Below, one piece after another: positions 1-11,956 of a stretch of 64,000 nt of DNA. How positions within the stretch are numbered: position 1 is the first letter of the stretch; each line of letters opens with the position of its first letter. The stretch is from assembly GCA_025677825.1 (NCBI GenBank), contig JAIXMO010000002.1, positions 62,001 to 126,000 on the forward strand, given 5' to 3'. The notes beneath the pieces were generated by a model. It saw only the letters and a program-made list of their open reading frames with translations. It did not search any database and had not been told where the DNA came from. This DNA comes from Helicostylum pulchrum (taxonomy: Eukaryota > Mucoromycota > Mucoromycetes > Mucorales > Mucoraceae). The translations under genes were made by a program, and so were the position numbers.

Positions 1-2
1 CT

Positions 3-791
3 GTAGACGAAAAGACTGCGGCTGCTTGGAGACCTACAAACAACACTCCTTCCAGTACAAGACCGGAAGAGTTCACACTAGTCGAATTAAACAGTTCAAC
101 ACCAAAGATTCCACCTCCTATGGCTCAAAACTCTATACCTCGTGATCGATTCCCTAGCAATAGCAATAACAAGTTTATCAGTAACAGCAGCGATTTGTTC
201 CATGACGATAATAAAAACTCACCTTTACAACCTCCTGTAACCAAATTTTATCAAGCTGGCGATAACATTAACGGTAGTACGGGACGTTTAGTACCCTCTA
301 ACGACATTGTGTTTAAAAAGCAACTTGGTGCACCTGTCGATATAGAATTAGATGATCTTGAAAAGGGTAAAACTGGTGGTAGAGTAAGAGTCAAGGTCAG
401 AGTCGAACCTAAAACTTTCTTTGCAAATGAACGTACGTTTATTGCTTGGCTTCAGTTCTGTGCTCTGTTATTGACCGTCGCTTTGAATTTACTCAATTTT
501 GGTAATGGTAATAGTCGTCTCGTTGGTTGTATCTTTATTGGTTTAGCTGCTGCTGTTTCTATTTACGCCTTGTATAGGTTCGAGAAGCGTGCTTGGTATG
601 TTGTATATATTTATCATGAGATTATTATTATATGTACTAATTTTTTTTTAAAATGTTATTGTAGGATGATTAACCGTCAAGATCCAGGTCGTTATGATGA
701 TTTATGGGGTCCTGTGGTTCTTTGTGTCTTATTGGTTGCTGCTCTTATTGTCAATCTCTACTTGAACTATAAGGATCCTGCTGCTGTATAA
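3..791 (+). CDS. Vacuolar transporter chaperone subunit, C-terminal part (5' end outside window)
   Basis: The frame is open from the first bases of the window, so the gene starts upstream. The C-terminal part matches the VTC membrane domain (DUF202): 'RVEPKTFFANERTFIAWLQF' followed by three hydrophobic segments and a short tail. VTC complexes make and translocate polyphosphate at the vacuole membrane in fungi. An intron of 69 nt (596-664, gtatg...ttgtag) splits a Trp codon. Splicing joins 'FEKRAW' to 'MINRQDPGRYDDLWGP', which restores the family pattern between TM2 and TM3. The intron is a multiple of three with no stop, so the unspliced frame also stays open to the TAA at 789-791. The Ser/Asn-rich linker before the domain argues for a long SPX-containing subunit (Vtc2/3/4 type) rather than the short Vtc1; which one cannot be settled here. 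Confidence 0.85.
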   Translation, partial: VDEKTAAAWRPTNNTPSSTRPEEFTLVELNSSTPKIPPPMAQNSIPRDRFPSNSNNKFISNSSDLFHDDNKNSPLQPPVTKFYQAGDNINGSTGRLVPSNDIVFKKQLGAPVDIELDDLEKGKTGGRVRVKVRVEPKTFFANERTFIAWLQFCALLLTVALNLLNFGNGNSRLVGCIFIGLAAAVSIYALYRFEKRAWYVVYIYHEIIIICTNFFLKCYCRMINRQDPGRYDDLWGPVVLCVLLVAALIVNLYLNYKDPAAV

Positions 792-1623
792 AAAAAAACC
801 TATTTATTTTTTCATATACTGTTATTACCCTCTCTATCTCTCTTTATACTATTTATGCATCTCCCTTTCCCCATTATTATTTAATAATAGTAGACTCCCT
901 CCCCCTTTTTTTTTTGTTACCTTTATATTTTCGTGTGTTTTTATTTTCTGCATTTACTCTCTCTTCTCCTTATAAACACGCATTTCCCTTTTCCATCTCC
1001 ACCCATTTTATTTTTTGATATATTTAACACGGTATTCCACAAATGTGGGGTTGCCAAAAAAATATATGTATACATATATCATGTAGAAATAAAGATAAAA
1101 AAAAAGAATTGCGCAACTTTTGTAAAACATATATTTATCTTGCAAGTGTTTATCAAAAAGCTGAATACCTAATACATTTTCAATTGATATATATACAGCC
1201 TTATTAAGTTAGACAATGGAACAATATATTTAGGGTCATTAGCTAATTATATACACACATTAAACTTTGTATTACATATACGAGGGTTCTCAAGTGACGC
1301 TAAAACTAATTATAATAAAGTGCTAAGCGCTACTTTTTTTTTTTTTTTTTGTCGTAAAGGCTGGACTAAAACGAATTGTCCTTAAACCTTTCAAATGTTC
1401 TATTTAAACAAAAGTAGTCGTACTACCATGCAAATTTGTTCTTTCGGGTTTTTCGGGAAGCTTTTTTTCCGCTATTTCCCCCTCCCCCCCCCCCCCCCCC
1501 CCTTTCGAAAAGCCCATACCTTATTACTAGAAAAGACACCAACTTCCTCATTGTATAAATTCAACTTCACAATCAATAATAACAGAAAACTTTTTAGCTC
1601 TAGCCATAAGCGTATCAGCAGTT

Positions 1624-1670
<47 letters not shown>

Positions 1671-4425
1671 AAACGAAACTAAAATACCTTTTTTTTATAC
1701 TGAAAATAAAAAAATTTAGTGTTGTGTTCACAACCTAATATTCGAAATATTTTTATGTAAGTGTATACTTTGTTTACGTAATGCCCAAAAATAATTAGTA
1801 GCGTCAAAAACAACTTACCAGTGTTGTAGAGCAGCTACTGTAACGGTATCTAAAATCAATGCGACCAAGACGAAAGAACTGAACAAAGATAGCTTACCAG
1901 TATAATGAATGAGTATATGATTATCCTAAAAAAAATATAATTTTCCGGGGCCTTCTTTGACAAAGTAATGCATTCTATATCATAGTGGATAAAGGTTTTG
2001 GCGTCTAGTAAATAGCTTTTAAACAATATAATTGGAGTGACCTTTATACTTATCCAAATAAAAATCATCACAATACCTTATAAGTGATGATAAATAAGGA
2101 AGTCTTCGATTAATTTGAGACGTGTTTATGAAGAGATTGTACGAAAGTATCTATTTAATGGTGTATTATCTATCGATGTTACACACAACACAAAGGGAGA
2201 AGATAATGAAATAAACCTTTCAAAGTCATTAAAATATGCAGGCAATAATTTTAGAGTATTATAGTCAGTAGTTTTCAAATGTATTGTTATGTGGTATTCT
2301 AATAAATAGCTCTGCAAATTTTTAATCGACAGCAATAAAATTTCAAATGATTTTAATGTTTGAGCTCTTGCAGAAAACAATACACAGCATAGTTTTTTTT
2401 TTACAATAACTTGGAAAAGCTCAAGAACTATTTAAAGTAATACCATAAATTGTTGTTCATCCATTATCTACTTAAAAACGCGTAATTTTAAGTAAAGGTT
2501 TAGAAGTAACTTCTAAAAAAAGTCATTTTTACAATGACTGAATTAGGGTGTAATTAAACGTCAGGAAATGTTTCTTTTTTCCACGTTACTTAGTAAGAGT
2601 TAGTCGTTAAAACGTTGTCTTCAATAAAAAGATTGAAAACCGCATGCTGTTTTATATATTTCTGAATTTTCTATATTTTTTTTTCAGTTGATCATTTTAA
2701 GGATTTTTGATGATTTTGGGGGAGGGGTCGGTCCCTTTTGTGTTTTTGTGGTTATTTTAAAATTACTCGATATCCACTTTTTTTTTTTGTGTAAAAAACA
2801 ACGATAATAAAGCGCTCTTTTAGACGCATTTAATCCATCTAAAAGTATATTTTTACAAAATGAACTGACCGAGTAATCACTGTTTTAGACGTTTTTTTTT
2901 CCCGCTAAATTTGAGTTAAACGGTCCTTAAAATGGCCACTTCTTTAAAGCGCTTTTTCTCGCTCAATTTTAGATGTAGCACTGTTGTTTATAAACATCCA
3001 ATATATAGTTTTTAAATATCTACATTCGGTGCTATAACCAAACGCGGTAATAAAAAGATACATTTTATGTAATCGCGAAGCTCTGAAAATGGTTACACGC
3101 TGTTACACTAAAAAGTGTACTTTTCTACCCCCAAAAAAAAAAACGTCAAAAACAGCGATTACTCTTTCAGTTTTTACATTGAAAGTATGATTTAAGATGG
3201 ATTAGAAGAGTCTAAAAGAGTTCTATTTTATACATGCTTTTTCCACAAAGATAGGAAAATTGGATCTGAAGTAACGGTAAAATAACCACAAAAACACAAA
3301 AGGGGTTGACCCCCAAAAAATGAAAATCGAAAAAAAAACAAAAAAGTTCGTTTTTAATTTTTTTTATCAGATATAGTTAAAAAACTATTTTGTATTAAAA
3401 AAGTAGGGTCCAAAAAGCGTTTCCTGTCTCTTTAAAAAATAAAAACCAATATTCATTATAACTGCAGTGATTTCTTATGTGAGCGATTTTTTAAAACTCA
3501 GATATCTTAGTGAGCTTTTTTCTTTAGCAGTGTGATATTTTCCTCTTGGCTTTCAAAACAGTGGTGCTTTGTTACTGAGTAACTAAACAGCTACGAGAGT
3601 TTCAAAGTACCTTTTTCACCCAAAAAAAAATTACGCCTTGATCGGTGTACGTCTGAAAAGTAAGCTCACTTTAATCTATGTGTATTACTACGTACATCTC
3701 ATATAAACGTAAAGACCTTTCGATACTATAAAAAAAGATGGAACTACACAGAGATGAACCTCCTCGCGGTTAGTTCTGGAAACACATTTTTTTTAAAAAA
3801 AGTGGCTAATGCATCTCTTATTATATATCTTTAATATTTTAAATAAAATCAGTCTTTTCTTTTTCAGTAATAATATGTAAAGCTATTTTTTTTTTTTTTT
3901 TTTGGTTACAAGTGTTAAGTATCATCCATACTATTGTAGTCATCAAATGATACAACAAAAATTTGTTAGATATAACAGTAAGTAAAAAAAGCGCCAAATA
4001 ATCTAGCTTGGGCTGATTACTGATGTAGAGAATGTAGTAGGATTCTCTACTCAGAATCTCTGTCCTTGCATGTTTATATCGATTGTTATTCTCCCCTAAT
4101 ACAAGATTAAAGGCTAAACTAATTTTTATTCCGTCAAAACGAAAATATACAAAAGCGCCACTTATTACGCATGATAAGTTTATCGTTTTGATCCATCCAC
4201 TTTTATTTCTTTGTTTTTTTTTAAAAAAAAAAAGGAAGATAAGTGTATAATGTACTCCCTTAAGCATTTCATACTTAACTGTAACCATCTATACATTGAT
4301 ACAACTCAGGAATAACTGTATAAGTGTAGACTTTGGGAAGAATATAATTATAAAACACAATGCTAATTATATATGCTAATTATAGCGATTGATAAGAGAA
4401 ATTGTGGCGTTTTATTTTTCAACTC
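792..4425. other. Gene-poor AT-rich stretch
   Basis: I see no convincing coding exon here. It holds long homopolymers (poly-C around 1485-1502, poly-T around 1627-1667), a possible lone transposon end ('gagcagctactgtaa' near 1833) and the decayed transposon copy listed separately at about 2126-3540. The short open frames contain low-complexity translations without family features. Confidence 0.5.
2126..3540 (+). mobile_element. Decayed copy of a pogo-like TIR element, ends lost
   Basis: Internal sequence matches the other copies in this window (51187-53066, 28070-29633). It includes the 'tgttatgtggtattctaataaatag' type block near 2287, the 'cttttgtgtttttgtggtta' block near 2737 and its inverted partner 'taaccacaaaaacacaaaag' near 3282, and the 'cttagtgagcttttttcttt' block near 3508. 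Neither terminal CAGTAGCGGC repeat is present at the borders, so this is an immobile remnant. No transposase reading frame is visible. Confidence 0.65.
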
Positions 4426-7400
4426 TTAAAAGCGAGCTAAAGTCATTGGTTCTAAAAGCGAAGTGACATTTTCCTTTTCAATTTTGCTACCAATAGGTTT
4501 TACCACCAGAGAAAGGGAAGAAGAATGTCCTTCGTAAACTATGGAAATCAAGAAAGGTGCATAATGACCAGTTTTAAAACCAAATCTAGAAATATCGGGA
4601 CCATTAATACTTTCTAACGTATCATCCGAATGAATTGTTTCGTCAGAACTTAAAGCTTCTGTGCTTTTGAGCTTAAAGTATTCTAATATTAAATATATAA
4701 GTTACAAGGGTAATATTTTCATAGCACTACTTACTTATGCGGATAGTATTAAAGCATAAGCTCTCTTCCGAACTGAAATAAAAAACTCGGTCTGTTTGAC
4801 TGTTGTTTATTTTATTGTCTTTTCGAAAAAGTGAAAATACTGTTCGATTGTCGGCTGAAACAATTTTTGAATCTGATATCTTGTCTTTAATATTATAAGA
4901 GATAATATCACTATATGTATCAACGCTAAACCCGTAATTTTCACTATACACATGATGTAAAACACCCGCTTGAAAAGCTTTATATGAACGAGATTCTTGC
5001 TGAAGAATAGGCCGCAACAGCTGATTTGATAATTTCGGTATAGTATAATGTGCCATACCAATTCCTTGTTCATACAGAAAATGGTCGGTTTCATCTTCTA
5101 ATATACTTGTAAGAATACGTTGGAATTGCGTATTGTTGTTGAAGCGTATCAGGTGAAACAAATATTGAATATTTCTATACTTTCCAAAGAGCTGCTCATT
5201 TACCCTGGAAGCAGAAACGAGAGAGATAATGTCCTGTAGAACTGGTCGGAAAGAAACCTCTGTAATATCATTTACTGTTAAACAAACTCTGCAATTACAC
5301 GAAGTGCTAAGGTATATAGTGGTTGCGTCTGTTTTTTGTTTGTCTAACGATTCGTTGAGGATCTATGCAAAAATATAAATTAATATTTAGATAAAGAGAA
5401 TGATAATTGCTCATTTCTATTTTTAGACGGCTTACGTTTTTAGAAATATACTCCTTAAGATTATTTGTAAATTCTGCTTGATTTTCTAAGGTGAGTATTT
5501 CTAATAACTCATTGTCATCAAGCCCTTCATGTATATTGCATAACTGAACTAGGCTGCTTTCTTCTATAATATTCCACATGTTAAAGCACAAAGATTTATA
5601 TATATTCGGAATTGGTATCATTTCTTCTTGAATAATAATTGCTTCCTGATATTCATTTTCTAAACTGGACTCAGTTACTACTTGGTTTAATGTTAGTTGT
5701 ACGTGATCTTCGTATAATTGAGCCACTACAAAGAAAGACTTGAGCGGAAAATGTAAGTTGAAAGATTGTTGGATTGCAGGAAAGAGACCTTCTCCATGTG
5801 TAGTAACTCTTAATTTTTTAGAGCCGTCATCTTTCTGTACCAGGTTACTTGCATAAACTATGTCTCTTAAATTATCTTCCGTACCAAATAACCTCTTTAG
5901 CAACATGCTGTCTATAGTAATAGCATATCCAATTTTTATATTGGCATCACTTGCTGTAATTGCCGACAGCTTACTTGATACAATTGCATTTATATAAATC
6001 ATATATATCCGTAAAAACTCTCTGATATATAACTGCTGTTGTGTGGACACCAATGAATCTTTATTATGGCCCTCTACGTTCAATATACCTTCTATTTCTG
6101 TCATTATATCCTCATTTAAGGAGTCATATCCATCATCAGTATTTTCCGTGAAGTATCTTTCAACGAAAATGACAAACCTAAGTAAAAGGTCAATTTCTTT
6201 TATTAACGGCAGATACACTATACGTATTAATATACTTGCGAATTTTGGACATTTAATGTCAACACGTCCGAAAAATTAAAGAACGAACCCAGAGAGCGCA
6301 AACTAGCGTTATATTAGTGTAGATACATATCGAATTTTTTTATTCTTAACTTACTGTGAATCAGGTACAAAATACTTGTGGTTCCAAATTTCTTTTACTA
6401 AACCATTTTTATCTAAAGGCGAAAACGATAACATTGTAGACTCGAGCGAAATGTCTAGTTGTAAAATGTTTAGTACTGTAACAACAAAGCATATAGTTTT
6501 GGCGTACCTATATTCATAATAGCATCGGGCTTTGACTTTAGGAATATTGAAGAAGAGGTTGCCGAATGTTCTGTAGATAATATACGCGGTTTACTGTATA
6601 TGTCAGAATTCTGAATTGCGTCAAACGAGTATCGGACAGCTCCCTCTAATACTTCTGCATAGTCGAAATCCATAAATGGCAATCGTTTAGATACGATATA
6701 TTTAGAGCCGAAAGAAGTATAAGTATAGTCAAACAGAAATTCTGCCCAGTCCAAGAGACCTCTGTCTACTTTTAGTTGGGGCCCGCGCCAGCATTTGTTA
6801 GGCATTTTCAAAATGGAGTACTCCTTTATAAGGTTGTTTTGAAGTAAAAGTTTCAAGTTATTAGACAAATGCTTACTGATTTCAGCACATATATCGAAAG
6901 GGGAAATGGATTGCAAACAAGCCTTCTGATATTTATCTGTTTCGGATAAACTTTCGTCGTCATCTGCCTATAATTTAATAAATCGTTAGTAGATATTATC
7001 TGATTTATCGTATGTCACAATACTAACTATGTTTTCATAACTAATAGGGATTATTTCTTCCATAAGATTTTGACTAGTTTCTTCTGAAACATCGAAAGAG
7101 AATTTGGTCTTTATAAACTCTCTGATACCATTTTTAACATCATTGGTGGTAAGAAATGATGAATTGGAATCCAAGAGTTTTGGAAACAACAAAGAGTTAG
7201 AAAAATCAAATAGAGGATTTCCAATAAAAATCGAATACAGCTGTATGGACACTTTACTCTCTTCCACTACATCAATGCTACGTATAATTGTATTACGTTT
7301 TAGCTTAAGATTATCGTTGCCCTGATATTGTGTTATGTAGTAATAGGTGGATTCTACATCAGTGCAAAATAAAAGCCTGTCTTGATGATCATCCTTTGAT

Positions 7401-8021
7401 ATCAAATTTGCTTGAACAAAAAGAGGTCGAATCAGAACTTCTCTGATTTCTTCTTCCCATACTGACGGAGCAACAAATACATAATGAAGTGCGCTGGTGT
7501 CTTTAATTTTCTTAGCATTCTTATGTTCTTCCATCAATTTTTCTACGGATAGGCCAATGAAGTCTGATACCGCTTTAAAGAAGAATAGATCATCTTGATC
7601 CCAACTATCTTTATCTTTTGCAAAGAGTCGGTATAATCTCTCTCCAGACATGTCGATTTGCATTGTATTTTCATCCTCGTTATCATATTTTCTTCCCCAG
7701 GATAAAACCTTTGAGTTTTGTTTATCATAAGTGATATAGCTACCATCTTCCCTTTTTTTTTTTTGGTTTACAAATTTTTAATCAAAATAGTTATATCTTT
7801 AAGTACTATATACTTACTCCGTCGAAAACCCACCGCCTGTTTTGCATCTTGTTGAAGTAGAATAAATATCACGATCAATTACATTCTCTCTGATACCTAC
7901 AATGATAATTTTTTTTTGTGAAAAAAACGCCCAAAAAAAAAGAGTTTATTTTGCAATAAAGAGACTACTTACGAAAAGCGACACAGTGTGTATGCCGGTG
8001 AAGATCATATACCTCGTCCAT
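4426..8021 (-). CDS. HSPA12/Hsp70-like (actin-like ATPase superfamily) protein, about 8 exons
   Basis: A multi-exon minus-strand gene. I place the start at 8019-8021 and the TAA at 4426-4428. Coding exons lie at about 7973-8021, 7817-7884, 7005-7755, 6509-6967, 6354-6462, 5447-6237, 4737-5364 and 4426-4691, roughly 1,040 aa. Clear splice pairs include gtacgc...actag (6463-6508, with a 'gtactaaac' branch site), gtaagcc...gcatag (5365-5446) and gtaagta...attag (4692-4736). Segments such as 'YVFVAPSVWEEEIREVLIRP', 'SWGRKYDNEDEN' and 'NCRVCLTVNDI' near 'FGKYRNIQYLF' fit the divergent HSPA12-type Hsp70 relatives that I recall as expanded in Mucorales. I cannot find the N-terminal DxGTTxSG phosphate loop. 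Either a first exon is missed or the copy is degenerate and may not bind ATP. Family call is from memory of the pattern, function unknown. Confidence 0.5.
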
Positions 8022-8777
8022 ACTAATAGTTTTTTTTTAAAAAAAATAGTGTATTTTAAATGAGGAAAAAGGGATAAAAATATATTGTATTTTGGGACTC
8101 TATAAACTAATTTAGTGCGTGTTACATTGAAGGTCAACGCACAGAGATATGTATGGTTTATTCGTTTAACTGGTAACACCAACTCCTCCAAGGCTTTTTA
8201 AAAAAGAACACTTCAGGTTACATATATGATTATAAAATCTAGTCTAGATTATACACTTTATGCGTTTCACATTTTTATTTTTATTTCGAATATCGGTAAA
8301 CCCAGTAAACCAATAATATAACACATTCATGTAACGATACTACCGGTTAAGAGCGAGCAGAAAGTTTTGGTTCTTGCAAAAACGTTTATTATGTTTATTC
8401 CAAGCTGTATGCAGTAATAACTGTTTAACATTAAAGGTTTTGTTATTTTCTTTTGATCGTCTCTTTGTTATTACACTCTACAATTGACTGTTCTAGTGAG
8501 CTACTTCTTACATAATATAAGTGCCTTATATTCCAAATAAAAACGGATATATTGATATACTTGTTTGTCTTGACGCATTAACTAAACAAACGTTATCTTG
8601 TCTTTTTTAAGATTTTTATAATAATTCTCAAATCCTTTGGCAAGTATATTTAAACTTTTTATGATGTACTATCCCGAAAAAAAAAGCTGTCTTTTAAAAA
8701 AAAAACGCCCTTTTCTGTTCCTTACGACTTTCGATCAAGTTTTTCTTCTTTTTTTTTCCTGGCTTTAACCTGCTTAT
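8022..8777. other. Intergenic, likely shared upstream region
   Basis: Lies between the divergent HSPA12-like gene (-) and the coiled-coil gene (+), so it probably holds both promoters. One open frame on the minus strand (7946-8191) overlaps the start of the HSPA12-like gene and might be a missed first exon, but it shows no ATPase motif. Nothing else recognised. Confidence 0.4.
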
Positions 8778-9595
8778 ATGTCCTTAAAGCAACAAAACGC
8801 GATCTCAGGAAAAAGGAGCTATTGCGAACAAGCAATTAGTCCGTTCCAACCGAAAAAACGCATAATGGTACTTGGCAACAATTGTAACCCTGAACTCAAT
8901 CCAAATGTCAAACTATACCTCGATGGCAAATTTGATGATCTGGCAGCCCAAATTAATACTCTAGGTTCTCGCTCAGAATATTTAGAAGACAAGCTTAACG
9001 GATTCAAAAAGGAGTTATCGGATATGTTTGAAAACCAGACGCAGGATATTCTTAAGCTTATAAAGGAATCTCATAAGGAAATTTTAGAGACTGTCGAATC
9101 TAAGCTTGAAAGTCCAGCAAAAGATACTACAAAAATTCAAGCGTCTACTGAAATTCAACCATATACAACAGAAACACAGCCTACAACAGAAATACAACCT
9201 ACAACAAATATCGAATCATCTCCAACAACAAATATCGCACCATCTAGAAGAAGAGTTAGAAGAAGAGTAAGAAGAATAATCAGTTTTCCAAGTATAGGTG
9301 TAAGTAGGGAAAAAAAAAACTACAAATTATAGCGGTACTTACTATTTTACGGGCATAGCCTGCTGTTATAAACTACTTATCTGAATCAAACGAAGGTTGG
9401 GACCTGGCTTGTCAGTATACCTCACCCAGAAACAAAAAGGTTACCACGGCGATAATTGATTACATATTAAAGAACCCAACCGAAGATATTTTAAGTCACC
9501 TTGAACATAGTACGCTGGATGATCACCAAAAGCTAGATATAATCACCAACAAGATCCGAAATTATTTTTACAACCTTCGTACAAAGGATAAATGA
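8778..9595 (+). CDS. Coiled-coil protein of unknown function, two exons
   Basis: ATG at 8778. Exon 1 runs to 9299, then a 59-nt intron (gtaagt at 9300, catag ending 9358), and exon 2 is 9359-9595 with TGA; the product is 252 aa. The intron is phase 0 and the join reads 'FPSIGPAVINYLSESNEGW'. Residues ~45-115 are heptad-like and charged (a coiled coil). Next comes a Thr/Pro-rich repeat stretch with 'IQPTT'-type units (~120-155), then a very basic Arg cluster 'RRRVRRRVRR'. The C-terminal ~75 aa form a compact helical region ending 'NKIRNYFYNLRTKDK'. The Arg cluster could be a nuclear localisation or nucleic-acid-binding stretch (inference). I do not recognise the family. Confidence 0.6.
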
Positions 9596-9921
9596 GACTC
9601 TTTGAACTTGTAAAAATAAAATAAAAAAGTAGTAAAGCTCCCTCTACGCATTTACTAATCTATAGATTAAACTCAAAACTGTATTTTTTTGCTACTACCA
9701 CTACTGTTCCTGCGAAATGGTGGATGAGTTTGAAGCATAATTAACGAGCATATATTTATAGTTACGGAACCTTTGTTCTTTTGTTTATATTTGCGTATAA
9801 AATATGCATTATTATCAGTGACTTTCATTTACTTTCATGTGATGTGATTAATACACAGCCCCTCGCGTCATAGACGGTAAAGGTTAACAACTTTTTTTTA
9901 TTATTAACTATTTCATGTATT
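9596..9921. other. Short convergent intergenic region
   Basis: Separates the 3' ends of the coiled-coil gene (+) and the CacyBP-like gene (-). AT-rich, and probably contains both polyadenylation regions. Nothing else seen. Confidence 0.5.
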
Positions 9922-10744
9922 TTAAGAATTATGAATACAAGTGCCACTGGTATCATTAAATGGGGTTTGGAAATTATCTTGGTGCGACGGTTCATGCGTT
10001 TTCTCGAACCGTTCCAACTCATTGTAGGTATTTTGAGTAGATTTCATTCTGAGGTCTGGCCAATCTGAGTCCGGGTTTTGTTTATAAAGCACAATTAATA
10101 TTTTGTCCTTTTTCAACTATTATATGTTCTCTATTAGCATCATAGTTATATACAAATAAAAAAAAATAAAAAACCTTGATGACTGTTTTTCCGGGAACTA
10201 CGAAATCACAAAGTTGATTTATTTTGAAATTATAGTTTGCCCCTTTGTTTTCGTACTGTATTTATAAAGATAAAGCGGCGTTAAAGGAACACGTAAAATA
10301 GAGAGAGTGATTTTTTTTTGTTAACTTACAATATTCAATTCCAAGCTTCTTTTAAGAACTTTAACAGAGTATTTGTCTTTGACCAACTCGCTGGCACCTT
10401 TAAAATTAACGTACAATCTATTATGCAGAGTTAGTAAACATATGCGCATGACACTATGACAATCCTACGTGACGGTAGTGGAACTCTGACCCCAAGCATA
10501 ACCTGTCGTAATATATAATGTTTGAACTTGTGCCTATTATACGATAGGAAGAAAAAAATATATATGTTAATCTGCTTTCTTAAAAAAAGAAAAGAGAAAA
10601 AAAACCAACTAATACCTTGGACCTTTTGATAGGCTCGCGAATAGCATATTGTTCATTTATTAATCGATCCAAAACGCTTTGAACGGAATGTAAAGAAGTT
10701 AAACTTTTGAGTCTATACAACTCTTGATAATGATGCTCACTCAT
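9922..10744 (-). CDS. CacyBP/SIP-like CS-domain protein, five exons
   Basis: Exons, reading on the minus strand: 10616-10744, 10469-10533, 10330-10417, 10175-10255 and 9922-10116. All junctions are in phase and total 185 aa. The N-terminal helix pair 'MSEHHYQELYRLKSLTSL...' resembles the Siah-interacting N-terminal domain. The middle is a CS (p23-like) domain: 'YAWGQSSTTVTLYVNFKG', then 'YSVKVLKRSLELNI' and 'VPGKTVIK'. The end, 'KKDKILIVLYKQ' plus 'WPDLRMK', matches the 'KVKTDxxLIxxxK' strand and C-terminal tail of calcyclin-binding proteins. In animals CacyBP/SIP bridges Siah1 and Skp1 in ubiquitin ligation; the fungal role is unknown. The gene is invisible as a single open frame because its exons are short. 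Donor use at 10468 (gtagga) is the least certain junction. Confidence 0.75.
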
Positions 10745-11956
10745 AAATTGTATTTCAGAGGGAAAAAAGAAGGTATTAAAAAGGAAAACAAAAGGAAAAT
10801 AAATAAATAACTGGTTAAATAAGGAGAAAAAACTGCATAGTGATTTCCCTCCCCCTGGGTTTTTTTCGGTTTTCTGACTTTTGCCCTTATTAGGAATGGT
10901 CTAAACAGACAAATGTCAAAATCACAGGGATGAAATGCAGTCGGTTCGCATTATTTCCATATAAATTGTTGTTATTATATATTTCAAACAAAAAAAGACA
11001 TAATTACAGGTAAAAGATGGCATTTTTGTTGTAAGAGTATATATACTTTCTAATTATATTACTCAGTATCTATTTACAACCTCTATCAGAGGTAAATATA
11101 TATACTTTCTTTTTTTTTCGTTTCTTTGTTACGCTAACACAGAGAGGTGAATGAAATCACGTGCGTATTTACAGTCAATACTTTGGTATGAGTCAGAAGG
11201 AGATGGATTCCATGGTAAACCTCTATTTAAAACTGGGATTCTGCGGGTATCTTTCTTTCTATACCCTGCTAAAAACCAACCAAACTTCGAAAGAAAGCTT
11301 TTTGAACTCAGTTTATCTCGATCTTTTTGCTTCCTTTTAATATTAAATAAAAAGAAGGGGATAGGTTGCTTGAGTGAATTAATTACCGTGGAAACATCAA
11401 CATCAACTACAACAACAAAATGATCTTCGTATAATTTTCAGTTTACGAGTTGTACAACTGCTAAACCTTCTCGGAAAAGTGAGTACCTTTTTTTTTTTTT
11501 AAAAAAAAGGGTTTTTTTTTGCGGGTTATCAAAGACAAATTTTAATAGGATTTTGAGATCCGCCTCTTTCGATAAATTTTTTTATAACATGTTGGTAGAA
11601 AAAGGGTTTGAGTAAAAATGATAAGGGCTCAGTGATTAAGTAATCTTTTTGGCACTTGTTAAATAGTCGATAAATTACTGGTAGAAAAAAGAAAAAAGGG
11701 TTTTACCAGAATCAATCAATTCTGCTTTATTCACAAAAAATAATTCTGGCTTATTAAATTGAGTAACTTGACACAGGGAAAAAGTCGAAACTCTAAATTA
11801 TTTACGTGAGAAATAAAAAGGAAATTTTTACAGGGTGATCTCAAAATATTTTATTATCTTTTTATCGCGCGATATTCTTTTTCCTCTCTTTCTTTCTTTT
11901 TTTTATTGTTTTTTTTTATAAAAATATAAACGTGCAACTTTTAAAATAGATAATAC
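10745..11956. other. Long upstream region of the GATA-factor gene
   Basis: Divergent promoter region between the CacyBP-like gene (-) and the GATA gene (+). It contains pyrimidine-rich runs just before the GATA start and a T-run/A-run dyad near 11488-11512. An open frame at 11151-11423 translates without recognisable features, and I read it as leader or noise. A 5'UTR intron is possible but not shown. Confidence 0.4.

Noticed and set aside
11151..11423. 90-codon frame upstream of the GATA gene
   Set aside because: No recognisable motif or splice link to the GATA frame; more likely leader or intergenic sequence.
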